Below, piece after piece: positions 55,229 to 63,048 of a stretch of DNA of 64,000 nucleotides (within the stretch, counting starts at the first letter, position 1; each line of letters begins with the position of its first letter). Source of the DNA: Marinagarivorans algicola (GTDB lineage: Bacteria; Pseudomonadota; Gammaproteobacteria; Pseudomonadales; Cellvibrionaceae). Made by a program: the position numbers and the translations under genes. Below the pieces are notes generated by a model, which worked only from the letters and a program-made list of their open reading frames with translations, was not told the origin of the DNA and did no database searches. The stretch is taken from the NCBI RefSeq assembly GCF_001292705.1, contig NZ_LGAK01000009.1, positions 1-64,000 of the forward strand, given 5' to 3'.

Positions 55229-55952
55229 TTGAATGGCAACTATTAACCAAGCTGACACACCTCCTCTTCATAGGATGCTGATAATAATAGGGTGCTGATG
55301 ATTATCTTCCTGGTATTTCAGCGCCCAACACCAGCATGGATGCGCGAGCGGTAGACTTTGCAGGCGCACAAAGCCTCAGATGACTTGCGTTTATGATGAT
55401 TTTTTTGCAGGGTTTTCTATTCGTTAATCGCTTATCTTTACTATTGATGCTCAAATTTTTTGTATTAAAACAAGATATTAAAACAAGATATTAACATAAA
55501 GCATTAAAAAGCAGCATGTGCTTGTGCTTTATTGGGTAACCTGCATGTTTACCTTGATAAGGGGTGCTTTTAGCGAGCATTTCAACACAATAGACGGTGG
55601 TCAGATTCAGTGTGCATTAGGTGCTGCCTCGCCTCGTTTCTCTTCTTTTTTGGCTTAAGTTGCGGAGCAAGATTATTAGCGCTGGTTTTTCATAAACCTA
55701 ACGCATGGCAAGTGCTAGAGTTTATGGCGGCTTGATGATGCTATTGATTGCTTTAGTCTTGGCGCTAGAGCATCGTGCTGCAAGGCGGTGTCATATAAGG
55801 CTGCGTCAAAAATAGCACGTGCACTGCTGACGGTTTAACGATGAGTGATGTCTCACGTGTTATGGGTGAGTGGCTTATTCAGGTTATATTAACTTAAGCG
55901 CTATATTCTTAGCTGGCTTAGTCATTAAATTTTTCTTTCAGGAATAGGTCTT
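55229..55952. other. 724-base gap with a decayed gene
   Basis: No intact gene. It holds a 13-bp tandem duplication at 55464-55489 (ATTAAAACAAGAT twice) and, from about 55600, traces of a frameshifted membrane-protein gene (listed separately). Nothing else was recognised. Confidence 0.6.
55600..55815 (+). pseudogene. Frameshifted remnant of a small membrane-protein gene
   Basis: One frame gives CCLASFLFFFGLSCGARLL, then ALVFHKPNAWQVLEF and a stop; a shift at about 55723 gives YGGLMMLLIALVLALEHRAARR and a stop at 55813. The two pieces join as one hydrophobic protein, resembling the DUF4345-type pattern (a GxRLL...HKP turn between spans), but no start codon is found. It is read as a decayed gene, and the family is only a suggestion. 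Confidence 0.35.
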
Positions 55953-56651
55953 ATGATATCTCGTCTATTATCAGCGTGTTTATTTAACGTTCGCGTTTAT
56001 TGTTTAGTCGTAGTCGCGATTGCTTCGGGTTGTGCCTCTCAAACCAGTTTTAAAACCATAGATGCGCCTACCGTTGCGTCATACAATACAGCTTATAGTG
56101 GTGCAAAAACGACGTTGGTTGTCGGCAATTTTGATAATCGCTCTGACTATGCTCGTGGTTTGTTCTCGACTGGTATAGACCCTTTAGCTGGTCAAGCGAA
56201 AACAGTACTCAAAACACACTTGCAGCAGACTAATCGCTTTCGATTGGTCGATCGTGACAGCGCGAATGAAGCGCAAGTTGAGGCTAAATATCTTGCCAAA
56301 ACACAAAAAATTAAAGGCGCTAATTTTGTTGTAGCAGGGGCGGTGACTGAATTTGGCCGCAAGCAAGTCGGCGATCGTTTGCTATTTGGTATTTTGGGTG
56401 CCGGTAAGCAGCAAATTGCGTATGCCAAAGTACAGCTTAATGTGATTAATGTTTTAACTTCGGAAGTGATCTACAGCACGCAAGGTGCTGGCGAGTACGC
56501 GTTAAGCGAACGTGAGGTTTTAGGCTTTGGCTCAAAAGCTGGTTATGATGCGACCTTAAATGGCAAAGTATTAGATTTAGCGGTACGTGAAGCGGTGAAT
56601 CGTTTAGTTGAAGGCCTAGAAACCGAGCGCTTTTCTATCACATCAAACTAA
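55953..56651 (+). CDS. CsgG/HfaB-family outer-membrane lipoprotein
   Basis: Lipoprotein of 232 residues (lipobox IASGC, Cys27). The CsgG-like core: KTTLVVGNFDNRSDYARGLF, LKTHLQQTNRFRLVDRDS, NFVVAGAVTEFGRKQ and VLDLAVREAVNRLVEGLE. CsgG forms the curli secretion pore, but many relatives have other roles. Here it heads an operon with DUF4810 and DUF799 lipoproteins, a recurring trio of unknown function found across Neisseria, Vibrio and others; it is therefore not a curli gene in context. Confidence 0.85.
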   Translation: MISRLLSACLFNVRVYCLVVVAIASGCASQTSFKTIDAPTVASYNTAYSGAKTTLVVGNFDNRSDYARGLFSTGIDPLAGQAKTVLKTHLQQTNRFRLVDRDSANEAQVEAKYLAKTQKIKGANFVVAGAVTEFGRKQVGDRLLFGILGAGKQQIAYAKVQLNVINVLTSEVIYSTQGAGEYALSEREVLGFGSKAGYDATLNGKVLDLAVREAVNRLVEGLETERFSITSN

Positions 56652-56677
56652 TTCACAGTCAATAAATGCAGGTCAAT

Positions 56678-57094
56678 ATGGGTTTTCAATGGCTTAAAGG
56701 TCAGCAATGGGCGACGATGGTGATATCTTTCGCTATAGGCGGTGTGTTGTTAGGTGCCATGACTGGCTGTGTGACAACCACTAGCGGGTTGTACTATTGG
56801 GGGGAGTACGAAAATGTATTGCATACCCAGTTGACCAAACCGGACAAAATGACTGCGCGTAGACAAGTAGAGATTCTGGAGCGCGATATTACAAAGGCCA
56901 CACAGCTTGGGCAAAAGGTTGCCCCAGGGGTTTATGCACAGCTAGGTTTAGCGCTGGCCGAGCTTGGTCAGCGCGATGGGGCTAAAGCGGCGTTTGATCG
57001 AGAGATAATCCTGTACCCTGAATCGGCTATTTTGCTTAAAGGCATGATGCAGCGCGGTGATGAAGCGATGAAGTTGCAAGGAGTTCGGCAATGA
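56678..57094 (+). CDS. DUF4810 lipoprotein
   Basis: About 138 residues from the ATG preceded by AGGT; a methionine four codons earlier lacks a ribosome site. A lipoprotein signal ends at MTGC (VTTTSGLYYWGEYENVLH follows). The second half has a TPR-like helix pair (YAQLGLALAELGQRDGAKAAFD). Middle gene of the CsgG-DUF4810-DUF799 operon; its stop overlaps the next start (ATGA). Confidence 0.85.
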   Translation: MGFQWLKGQQWATMVISFAIGGVLLGAMTGCVTTTSGLYYWGEYENVLHTQLTKPDKMTARRQVEILERDITKATQLGQKVAPGVYAQLGLALAELGQRDGAKAAFDREIILYPESAILLKGMMQRGDEAMKLQGVRQ

Positions 57095-57720
57095 AGTTTT
57101 TTTTGAGCCTATTTGGGTGCTTGCTATTAGCAGGGTGCGCCAGTGCGCCTCACACGCCAAGAGCTGATATCGTGATGCCGCGTTCTATTTTGGTGTTGCC
57201 GCCAGTGAATGATTCGGTTGAAGTCGATGCCCCATCGATTTTTTTATCGACGGTATCAAAGCCTTTAGCTGAACGTGGTTACTATGTGTTTCCTGTTGAT
57301 GTGGTGGCCCGCTTGATGCGTGATAACGGGATGCATACGGCTGTCCAAATGCATCAAGTACCGCTCGATTTATTAAAGCAGCATACAGGCGCAGAGGCTG
57401 TGTTGTACGTTAATATTCGGCAATGGGGGCAAAAGTATCAGGTTGTGAGCTCTCAAGCAGTAGTTAAAGCTGACATGAAATTAGTACTCAGTAGTACAGG
57501 CGCTACTATTTGGCGTGGTACGGCCAGAGCTAGTCATGACTCGGCAAGCAATCACAATAATCTTGCCGAGGCGCTTATTGGAGCAGTGGTGACGCAAATT
57601 AGCGGTACTTTATACGATCAAACCTATGAGTTATCGCGTGAAGCTATAGAGCGCTCGCTAGGCACATTACAAGAAGGCCCTTTGTTGCAAGAAGCGCAAT
57701 ACCTGAAAGGAAACCGATAG
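57091..57720 (+). CDS. DUF799 (GNA1162-like) lipoprotein
   Basis: 209 residues, lipobox LLLAGC (Cys16). SILVLPPVNDSVEVDAPSIF, LAERGYYVFPVDVVARLMRDNG and GAEAVLYVNIRQWGQKYQVV are family features; the Neisseria member GNA1162 is a surface-associated TolB-like lipoprotein. Translationally coupled to DUF4810. The trio probably forms an outer-membrane complex. Confidence 0.87.
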   Translation: MKFFLSLFGCLLLAGCASAPHTPRADIVMPRSILVLPPVNDSVEVDAPSIFLSTVSKPLAERGYYVFPVDVVARLMRDNGMHTAVQMHQVPLDLLKQHTGAEAVLYVNIRQWGQKYQVVSSQAVVKADMKLVLSSTGATIWRGTARASHDSASNHNNLAEALIGAVVTQISGTLYDQTYELSREAIERSLGTLQEGPLLQEAQYLKGNR

Positions 57721-57774
57721 CCTGCAAGAGGTCTTTGAGTTATACCGCCTCAGCATTATGCGTCGCATGGTGCT

Positions 57775-57803
57775 GCCCAAAGCAGCCCGAATTCCCTTTG
57801 GGC
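57775..57803 (+). terminator. Hairpin after the lipoprotein trio
   Basis: GCCCAAAG and CTTTGGGC, a perfect 8-bp stem with a 13-base loop, followed by TGTTTAC. T tract short; a plausible terminator. Confidence 0.5.
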
Positions 57804-58002
57804 TGTTTACAAAACGGGTAGTCGATAGTCGATAGTGATTGACTTATGACAAATACAGCATGTGTGGTAAATACAGGATACGGATTGCGCGCATTTTCCT
57901 AGTGGTGACGTATGCAAAATTTAATGCTGATAAAAGCCTTCAAGTTTTACATGCCATGGCCGTTATTGAAGGTTATGTAAATAAGCTGTGAGGATTGCCA
58001 CC

Positions 58003-58266
58003 ATGCGATTAGTCTGTTCTTCTTTAGTGGATGTTATTCGTACCCGTAAAGCCATGCAAACCGCCTTTGAATGCGGTAACTGGGAGGGTGTTAAAGCGTG
58101 CGATGAGCGCTTAGGGCGCATGTTAGATGCGGCGTTTTCAGATGATACGCGTGATAATGCATCGCTTGTTGCCGAGCTAGAAAAAGTATTAGCGCTTTAT
58201 GCTCGGGTGGTGACCTATTTGCCTGAAGCGACCGCTTCGCGCTGGCTGAGTGCGGTCCCGACATAG
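58003..58266 (+). CDS. Small helical protein, FliT-like
   Basis: 87 residues from ATG (GAGG nine bases upstream; a GTG five codons earlier is less well supported). All-helical, with VIRTRKAMQTAFECGNWEGVKACDERL resembling the helix pair of FliT-type flagellar chaperones, which usually lie next to fliS. The assignment rests on this pattern and on the fliS gene about 2.8 kb upstream. It may also be an unrelated small protein. Confidence 0.5.
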   Translation: MRLVCSSLVDVIRTRKAMQTAFECGNWEGVKACDERLGRMLDAAFSDDTRDNASLVAELEKVLALYARVVTYLPEATASRWLSAVPT

Positions 58267-58396
58267 CACTGAATATCGTTAATATACCGGCTTCTGACAC
58301 CGATGATGCAGTCAATAAAATTTGGTCAGGGTTTAAATGTTAGCTGAGCTTGACTAACATTTAAACTCAATGAATAACAGGCAATGGATGTGCACA

Positions 58397-58801
58397 ATGA
58401 CACAACCCTACGCAGAATATAAAAGCCCCGATGGTGCGCCTAATGTACGCTTTATTTCCGCTAAAGTTAGGGAGCAAGCAGCTTTAGCGCAATACAGCCA
58501 AGCCTTGACACGCTTATTTAACCTGAGCGTTAAAATGCTTCTACTGTCTAAAAATACGGCGATTACACAGCAAGCCGATACCCAAATTGGTGTAGCCCTT
58601 AAAGAGACTCAGCAGGTGTGCGAGCAGTTATGTATTTGCTCGCAGGTAGCTAAGGGTGTGCATACCAGCGGTAATTTATTCCGTTATTTAACCTATCTGC
58701 TGACCAAAGCCGAAACAACACCTGCTATTGAGGTATTTTACGAAATTGCCTCACTCTCTGAAGTATTAGCAGAAGGTTTTAACGCTGCGCGGGTGAGTTA
58801 A
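58397..58801 (+). CDS. Hypothetical protein
   Basis: About 134 residues, helical, charged and without signal peptide or membrane segment. I do not recognise the family. MTQPYAEYKSPDGAPNVRF is taken as the start since a GGA lies nearby; an ATG nine codons earlier is possible. It contains four cysteines in the middle (QVCEQLCICSQV). It ends 46 bases before ccoS, yet no link with cytochrome oxidase assembly is evident. Confidence 0.55.
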   Translation: MTQPYAEYKSPDGAPNVRFISAKVREQAALAQYSQALTRLFNLSVKMLLLSKNTAITQQADTQIGVALKETQQVCEQLCICSQVAKGVHTSGNLFRYLTYLLTKAETTPAIEVFYEIASLSEVLAEGFNAARVS

Positions 58802-58847
58802 GCCGTACATTGGGTATAATGCGCGCTTTATTAACAAGGGCGCGATA

Positions 58848-59060
58848 ATGGAAAGTCTCTATTTACTCATTCCTATTGCGATTATTATCGTGGCGATAGC
58901 GGTGGCGGTGTTTTTTTGGGCTGTAAAATCTGGCCAATACGACGACCTTGATACTGAGGCAAGCCGTATTTTGTTTGACGAGCCCGATCAACCGCTACCT
59001 GACACGGCTTCATTAAACGATGCGCAAGCGTCGAAATCTTCGAGCCATCAGCATGATTGA
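58848..59060 (+). CDS. ccoS: cbb3-type cytochrome oxidase maturation protein CcoS
   Basis: Small inner-membrane protein of 70 residues: one membrane span (LLIPIAIIIVAIAVAVFFWAV) followed by KSGQYDDLDTEASRILFD, the CcoS signature. It is needed for loading cofactors into the cbb3 oxidase, together with the copper ATPase CcoI. Its stop overlaps the next gene by 8 bases. The ccoNOP and ccoI genes are not in the window. Confidence 0.95.
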   Translation: MESLYLLIPIAIIIVAIAVAVFFWAVKSGQYDDLDTEASRILFDEPDQPLPDTASLNDAQASKSSSHQHD

Positions 59061-59865
59061 GCTGGCCATTACTGCTGTATTATTGGGTTTGATGGGGGCT
59101 GGCCATTGCTTAGGTATGTGTGGTGGTTTTGCGGCTGCCTTGGCCTACGCAATTCCCTCAGAGCAAAAAATAAGCCGTTTAACGTTATTGCTCAGCTATA
59201 ACCTTGGGCGCATGAGTAGCTATGCGGTACTCGGCGCCATTGTCGCGGCTGGGCAAAATGCAGGTTTTGACTCGGGTTATCCTTTAGCGCGTACATTGGC
59301 TGGGCTTTTACTGGTGGCAACGGGCCTTTATTTGGCCAATATCTGGCGCGGTATTACTTGGCTTGAGCGTGGTGGTCAAAAAGTTTGGCGCTTTATTCAG
59401 CCTATGAGTCAGCGCTTGTTACCCGTTTATACAGTACCTAAGGCTTTATTATTGGGTATGCTGTGGGGGTGGCTGCCTTGTGGCTTGGTATATTCGATGT
59501 TAGTGCTAGCGGCTACTCAGTCAAGCGCTGCCATGGGTGCATTGACAATGGCCGCTTTTGGTCTTGGCACTTTACCGGCAGTGTTAGCCGGTGGTTTAGC
59601 TGCACACTGGGTGCGCCAGTGGCTAGTTAAGCATTGGTTTCAACGTAGCCTGGCATTTGCCTTTATAGCTTTTGGTTTCTGGACTTTTGGTGTTGCTTGG
59701 TACCATCATTTTCACCATGCAAACCATGCAAACCATGCAAACCATGCAAACCATGCAAACCATGCAAACCATGCAAACCATGCAAACCATGCAAACTCTT
59801 CTTTACATCCTACTGCAACTGATCATTCAAATACGTCGTCTTTATCGACTCATGAGCATCATTAA
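59053..59865 (+). CDS. Sulfite exporter TauE/SafE-type (CcoH-associated) membrane protein with His-rich tail
   Basis: About 270 residues. ATG at 59053 gives MIELAITAVLLGLMGAGHCLGMCGGF, the DsbD_2/SafE start; the longer frame is not family-like. MCGG and a later PCGLVYSML are conserved Cys-containing segments of this branch, next to ccoS in many proteobacteria and probably in copper handling for cbb3 oxidase. About six spans. The C-terminal tail is unusual: HHFHH, nine His-Ala-Asn repeats, and a final HEHH, likely metal-binding. Confidence 0.85.
   Translation: MIELAITAVLLGLMGAGHCLGMCGGFAAALAYAIPSEQKISRLTLLLSYNLGRMSSYAVLGAIVAAGQNAGFDSGYPLARTLAGLLLVATGLYLANIWRGITWLERGGQKVWRFIQPMSQRLLPVYTVPKALLLGMLWGWLPCGLVYSMLVLAATQSSAAMGALTMAAFGLGTLPAVLAGGLAAHWVRQWLVKHWFQRSLAFAFIAFGFWTFGVAWYHHFHHANHANHANHANHANHANHANHANHANSSLHPTATDHSNTSSLSTHEHH
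59716..59796 (+). repeat. Nine-copy 9-bp tandem repeat encoding His-Ala-Asn
   Basis: CATGCAAAC occurs nine times without a mismatch. The unit is three codons, so copy-number changes by slippage keep the reading frame. It lies in the C-terminal tail of the SafE-like protein. Confidence 0.97.
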
Positions 59866-59874
59866 GGAATCAAT

Positions 59875-60261
59875 ATGCGATTTTTACATACCATGTTACG
59901 TGTGGGCGATTTAGCCGCATCACTCAATTTTTATGTTGATATCTTGGGTATGCGCTTGTTGCGCCAACAAGACTTCCCTGATGGTCGTTTTACATTGGTC
60001 TTTTTAGGTTATACCGATGAGGCCAGTGGAACGGTATTGGAGTTGACCCACAACTGGGACACACAAGACTACGATCTTGGCAACGGCTATGGCCATATTG
60101 CCATTGGTGTTGAAGATGTTTATGCCGCCGCAAATAAAATTAAAGCGGCTGGTGGCAAAATTGTGCGAGAAGCGGGGCCCATGCTGCATGGTCAAACAGT
60201 ACTGGCTTTTGTCGAAGACCCCGATGGCTATAAGATTGAATTATTAAGTATCGATGCTTAG
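59875..60261 (+). CDS. gloA: Lactoylglutathione lyase (glyoxalase I)
   Basis: Converts the methylglyoxal-glutathione hemithioacetal to S-lactoylglutathione. 128 residues: MRFLHTMLRVGDLAASLNFY, GMRLLRQQDFPDGRFTLVFLGY, LELTHNWDTQ, GYGHIAIGVEDV and FVEDPDGYKIELL carry the four metal ligands (His5, Glu, His, Glu). Normal length and a good ribosome site (AAGGA). Confidence 0.96.
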   Translation: MRFLHTMLRVGDLAASLNFYVDILGMRLLRQQDFPDGRFTLVFLGYTDEASGTVLELTHNWDTQDYDLGNGYGHIAIGVEDVYAAANKIKAAGGKIVREAGPMLHGQTVLAFVEDPDGYKIELLSIDA

Positions 60262-60397
60262 TGCGATGAGTGTAAGTCAGTCGATCACAGCTTGGTCACA
60301 TGGGGCGTATTGGCTGACTCAATAGAGACGCATTTTTAACGTATTGAAACGCGCTTATATAATGATGTGCGTTTAGTTTTATTTGGATGTAATTTGC

Positions 60398-62296
60398 ATG
60401 ATCAAACTCACTAGCGCAAGCTTGCAGCGTGGCCATAAAGTATTATTAGAACAAGCCTCTTTAACTGTGCATATTGGCGAAAAACTGGGCATTATTGGTG
60501 CCAACGGCAGTGGTAAATCCAGTGTATTTAAATTATTGATTGGCGAGCTAGCGGTTGATGCCGGTGACTTACATGTGCCGGCAGGTTGGCAAATATCGCA
60601 CATGGCGCAAGAGGTGGGTGCGGGTGAGCGCACAGCGCTGGATTATGTACAAGATGGCGATAAAGAACTACGGGCTATTGAACAGCAAATTGCCACTATC
60701 GCCGACGACGGCGAAAAGCTAGCCAATTGCTATGCACAGTATGAGCATATTGATGGTTATACGGCGTCAGCGCGTGCAATGCAACTGTTGGCAGGCTTAG
60801 GGTTTGCCCCTACCGATGGTGAGCGACCAGTGTCCGACTTTTCGGGTGGGTGGCGTATACGTCTCAACTTAGCGCAAGCACTTATGTGCCGCTCCGACTT
60901 AATGTTACTTGATGAGCCTACCAACCATCTCGATCTTGATGCAACACTGTGGCTGGAGCAGCGCTTGCGACAATACGATGGTACCTTGTTAATTATTTCT
61001 CATGACCGAGATTTTTTAGATAACGTCGTCACAGGTATTGCCAATTTTGAGAATAAACAATTAATTAGCTATAGCGGTAATTACAGCGCTTATGAGCGCC
61101 AAAAAGCAGAGCGCTTAGCGCAGCAGCAAGTTGCCTATGAAAAACAGCAAGAGCGTATTGGTGAAATTGAAAGTTTTGTGCGTCGCTTTAGGGCTAAGGC
61201 CACAAAGGCCAAGCAGGCACAAAGCCGCTTAAAAGAGTTAGAGCGCATGGAGCAGTTATCGCCTGCGCATGTTGATTCTCCTTTTAGCTTCCGCTTTCCT
61301 GCCCCGGAGCGCGTACCCCAACAATTAATAACTCTGAGTGATGCTGATTTAGGCTATGGCGATAAGGTTCTGCTAAAAAAAGTGCAATTGAGCTTGCATG
61401 GGCATTCGCGTTTAGGGTTATTAGGGGCTAACGGCGCGGGCAAGTCCACCCTTATGAAAACGCTGGTTGACGGCACTAAAGGAACCTTGCTAGCCGGTGA
61501 TCGTATAGAGGGTGCGCATTTACGTATTGGTTACTTTAATCAGCATCAATTAGAGGCGCTAGATATGGAAGCCTCTTGCGCCATGCATTTGCAGCGTTTA
61601 ACTCCTAAGGCGAGCGAACAAGAAATTCGTAATTTTTTGGGAAGCTTTGATTTCCAAGGCGATAGAGCGTTTGAGCCTATTCGGCATTTTTCAGGGGGTG
61701 AAAAAGCGCGCCTCGCTTTAGCTATTGTGGCTTGGCAAAAACCCAACTTATTATTACTCGATGAGCCCACAAACCATCTCGACTTAGAGGTGCGCCACTC
61801 TTTAACGTTGGCATTGCAAAGTTTTGAAGGCGCAGTGGTTTTGGTCTCACACGATCGCCACCTATTGCGCAATAGCGTAGAGGAGTTTTTATTAGTTGAT
61901 GAGGGTAAAGTAACATTATTTGATGGCGATCTACACGACTATGAACGGTGGTTAGCCACTAAAAATAATAGCACTGCACAGGCTCGCGGCGAGGCTCCAG
62001 CGCCGGTAGGTCATAAACCCGATAAAAAAACGGAGCGCCAAAATAGCGCAGCACTACGCGCCCAATTAAAACCATTAACGAATGCGATCAAAAATTTAGA
62101 AAAAAAAATAAACCAATTACAAAAGCAGCTAGATGAGGCTCAAAAGATACTGGCGGATCCTGATATTTATAGTCGAGGCGGTAATGATTTAGCCAATGCA
62201 CTAAAAGCTGAGGCAGATGTTAATAAAAAATTAATGGAATACGAAGAGCAGTGGATGGAAAAAAGTGAAGAGTTAGAGGCTTTAACGCAAGACTAG
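60398..62296 (+). CDS. yheS: ABC-F family ATPase (YheS type)
   Basis: Cytoplasmic, ribosome-associated ABC-F protein of 632 residues. ATG chosen (GGATG upstream) as MIKLTSASLQRGHKVLL matches YheS; a TTG five codons earlier is rejected. Two ATP-binding domains: Walker A GANGSGKSSVF with signature SGGWRIR, and GANGAGKSTLM with SGGEKAR; LLLDEPTNHLDL occurs twice. The inter-domain linker is Arg/Lys-rich (FVRRFRAKATKAKQAQSRLK), and the C-terminus is a coiled coil (about 560-632). Assists translation of difficult sequences in E. coli. Confidence 0.9.
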   Translation: MIKLTSASLQRGHKVLLEQASLTVHIGEKLGIIGANGSGKSSVFKLLIGELAVDAGDLHVPAGWQISHMAQEVGAGERTALDYVQDGDKELRAIEQQIATIADDGEKLANCYAQYEHIDGYTASARAMQLLAGLGFAPTDGERPVSDFSGGWRIRLNLAQALMCRSDLMLLDEPTNHLDLDATLWLEQRLRQYDGTLLIISHDRDFLDNVVTGIANFENKQLISYSGNYSAYERQKAERLAQQQVAYEKQQERIGEIESFVRRFRAKATKAKQAQSRLKELERMEQLSPAHVDSPFSFRFPAPERVPQQLITLSDADLGYGDKVLLKKVQLSLHGHSRLGLLGANGAGKSTLMKTLVDGTKGTLLAGDRIEGAHLRIGYFNQHQLEALDMEASCAMHLQRLTPKASEQEIRNFLGSFDFQGDRAFEPIRHFSGGEKARLALAIVAWQKPNLLLLDEPTNHLDLEVRHSLTLALQSFEGAVVLVSHDRHLLRNSVEEFLLVDEGKVTLFDGDLHDYERWLATKNNSTAQARGEAPAPVGHKPDKKTERQNSAALRAQLKPLTNAIKNLEKKINQLQKQLDEAQKILADPDIYSRGGNDLANALKAEADVNKKLMEYEEQWMEKSEELEALTQD

Positions 62297-62346
62297 CGTT
62301 GAATGTAATTATAGTGAGTATGCCAAAATAAAATTAAGGGTTTAAA

Positions 62347-62976
62347 ATGGCCAATAGTGAGACTGTCGACAAGATTTTACATTCTGCGACACTTTTGTTT
62401 GCTGAGCGTGGGTTTGCTGAAACATCATTACGTACAATAACCAGTATGGCTGATGTTAATTTGGCAGCTGTTAATTATCATTTTGGCTCGAAAAAAGCAT
62501 TGATTCAAGCTGTATTTACACGCTTTTTAGAACCTTTTTGCCAAGAGCTAAATAGTAATTTGAATGCATTATGTAAAAGCTTAAAGGGTGAAGCACCAAC
62601 GGCACGTCAAATATTATTGGCTATGGGTGAAGCATTTATCTCAACACAAAAAATAGTGGGCGAACGTCCTGAGCGCTTTGCCTGCTTGATGATGATGGCC
62701 TATGCGCAATCACAAGAGCATTTGCGGGAGTATTGTGGCGAACGCTACGGTAGTACGCTGACCCGATTTATAGAGTTGTTACAAACAACCGCACCCGATG
62801 TCGATTTTATGAAATTCTATTGGCGAATGAACTTTATGCTGGGTGCTTCTTTATTTACTTTAACAAGCTTTGACTCGATCACCTCGATGTTAGGTAAAGA
62901 TCCCAAAGAAGCATCAATTGATGAATTGCTAAAATATTTAGTTCCAGCCATGAGCGGTATGCTGCAAAGTGACTAA
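62347..62976 (+). CDS. psrA: TetR-family regulator PsrA
   Basis: 209 residues. The DNA-binding part (ETVDKILHSATLLFAERGFA, then TSLRTITSMADVNLAAVNYH and FGSKKALIQAVFTRFLEPFC) is very close to Pseudomonas PsrA, which senses long-chain fatty acids and controls beta-oxidation and rpoS. The psrA-nagZ order is also as in Pseudomonas aeruginosa. AAGGG ribosome site. No clear PsrA palindrome was found in its own short upstream spacer. Confidence 0.85.
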   Translation: MANSETVDKILHSATLLFAERGFAETSLRTITSMADVNLAAVNYHFGSKKALIQAVFTRFLEPFCQELNSNLNALCKSLKGEAPTARQILLAMGEAFISTQKIVGERPERFACLMMMAYAQSQEHLREYCGERYGSTLTRFIELLQTTAPDVDFMKFYWRMNFMLGASLFTLTSFDSITSMLGKDPKEASIDELLKYLVPAMSGMLQSD

Positions 62977-63048
62977 AGTAAAGAAGTGTAGGGCTTTTTT
63001 TGAGATGACTATTGATTCAATACGACGACAAATAGTTTAGGGTGGCTT

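Noticed and set aside
55953-56651. CsgG homologue as evidence of a curli system.
   Set aside because: No csgA, csgB, csgE or csgF is near; the DUF4810 and DUF799 partners define a different operon type.
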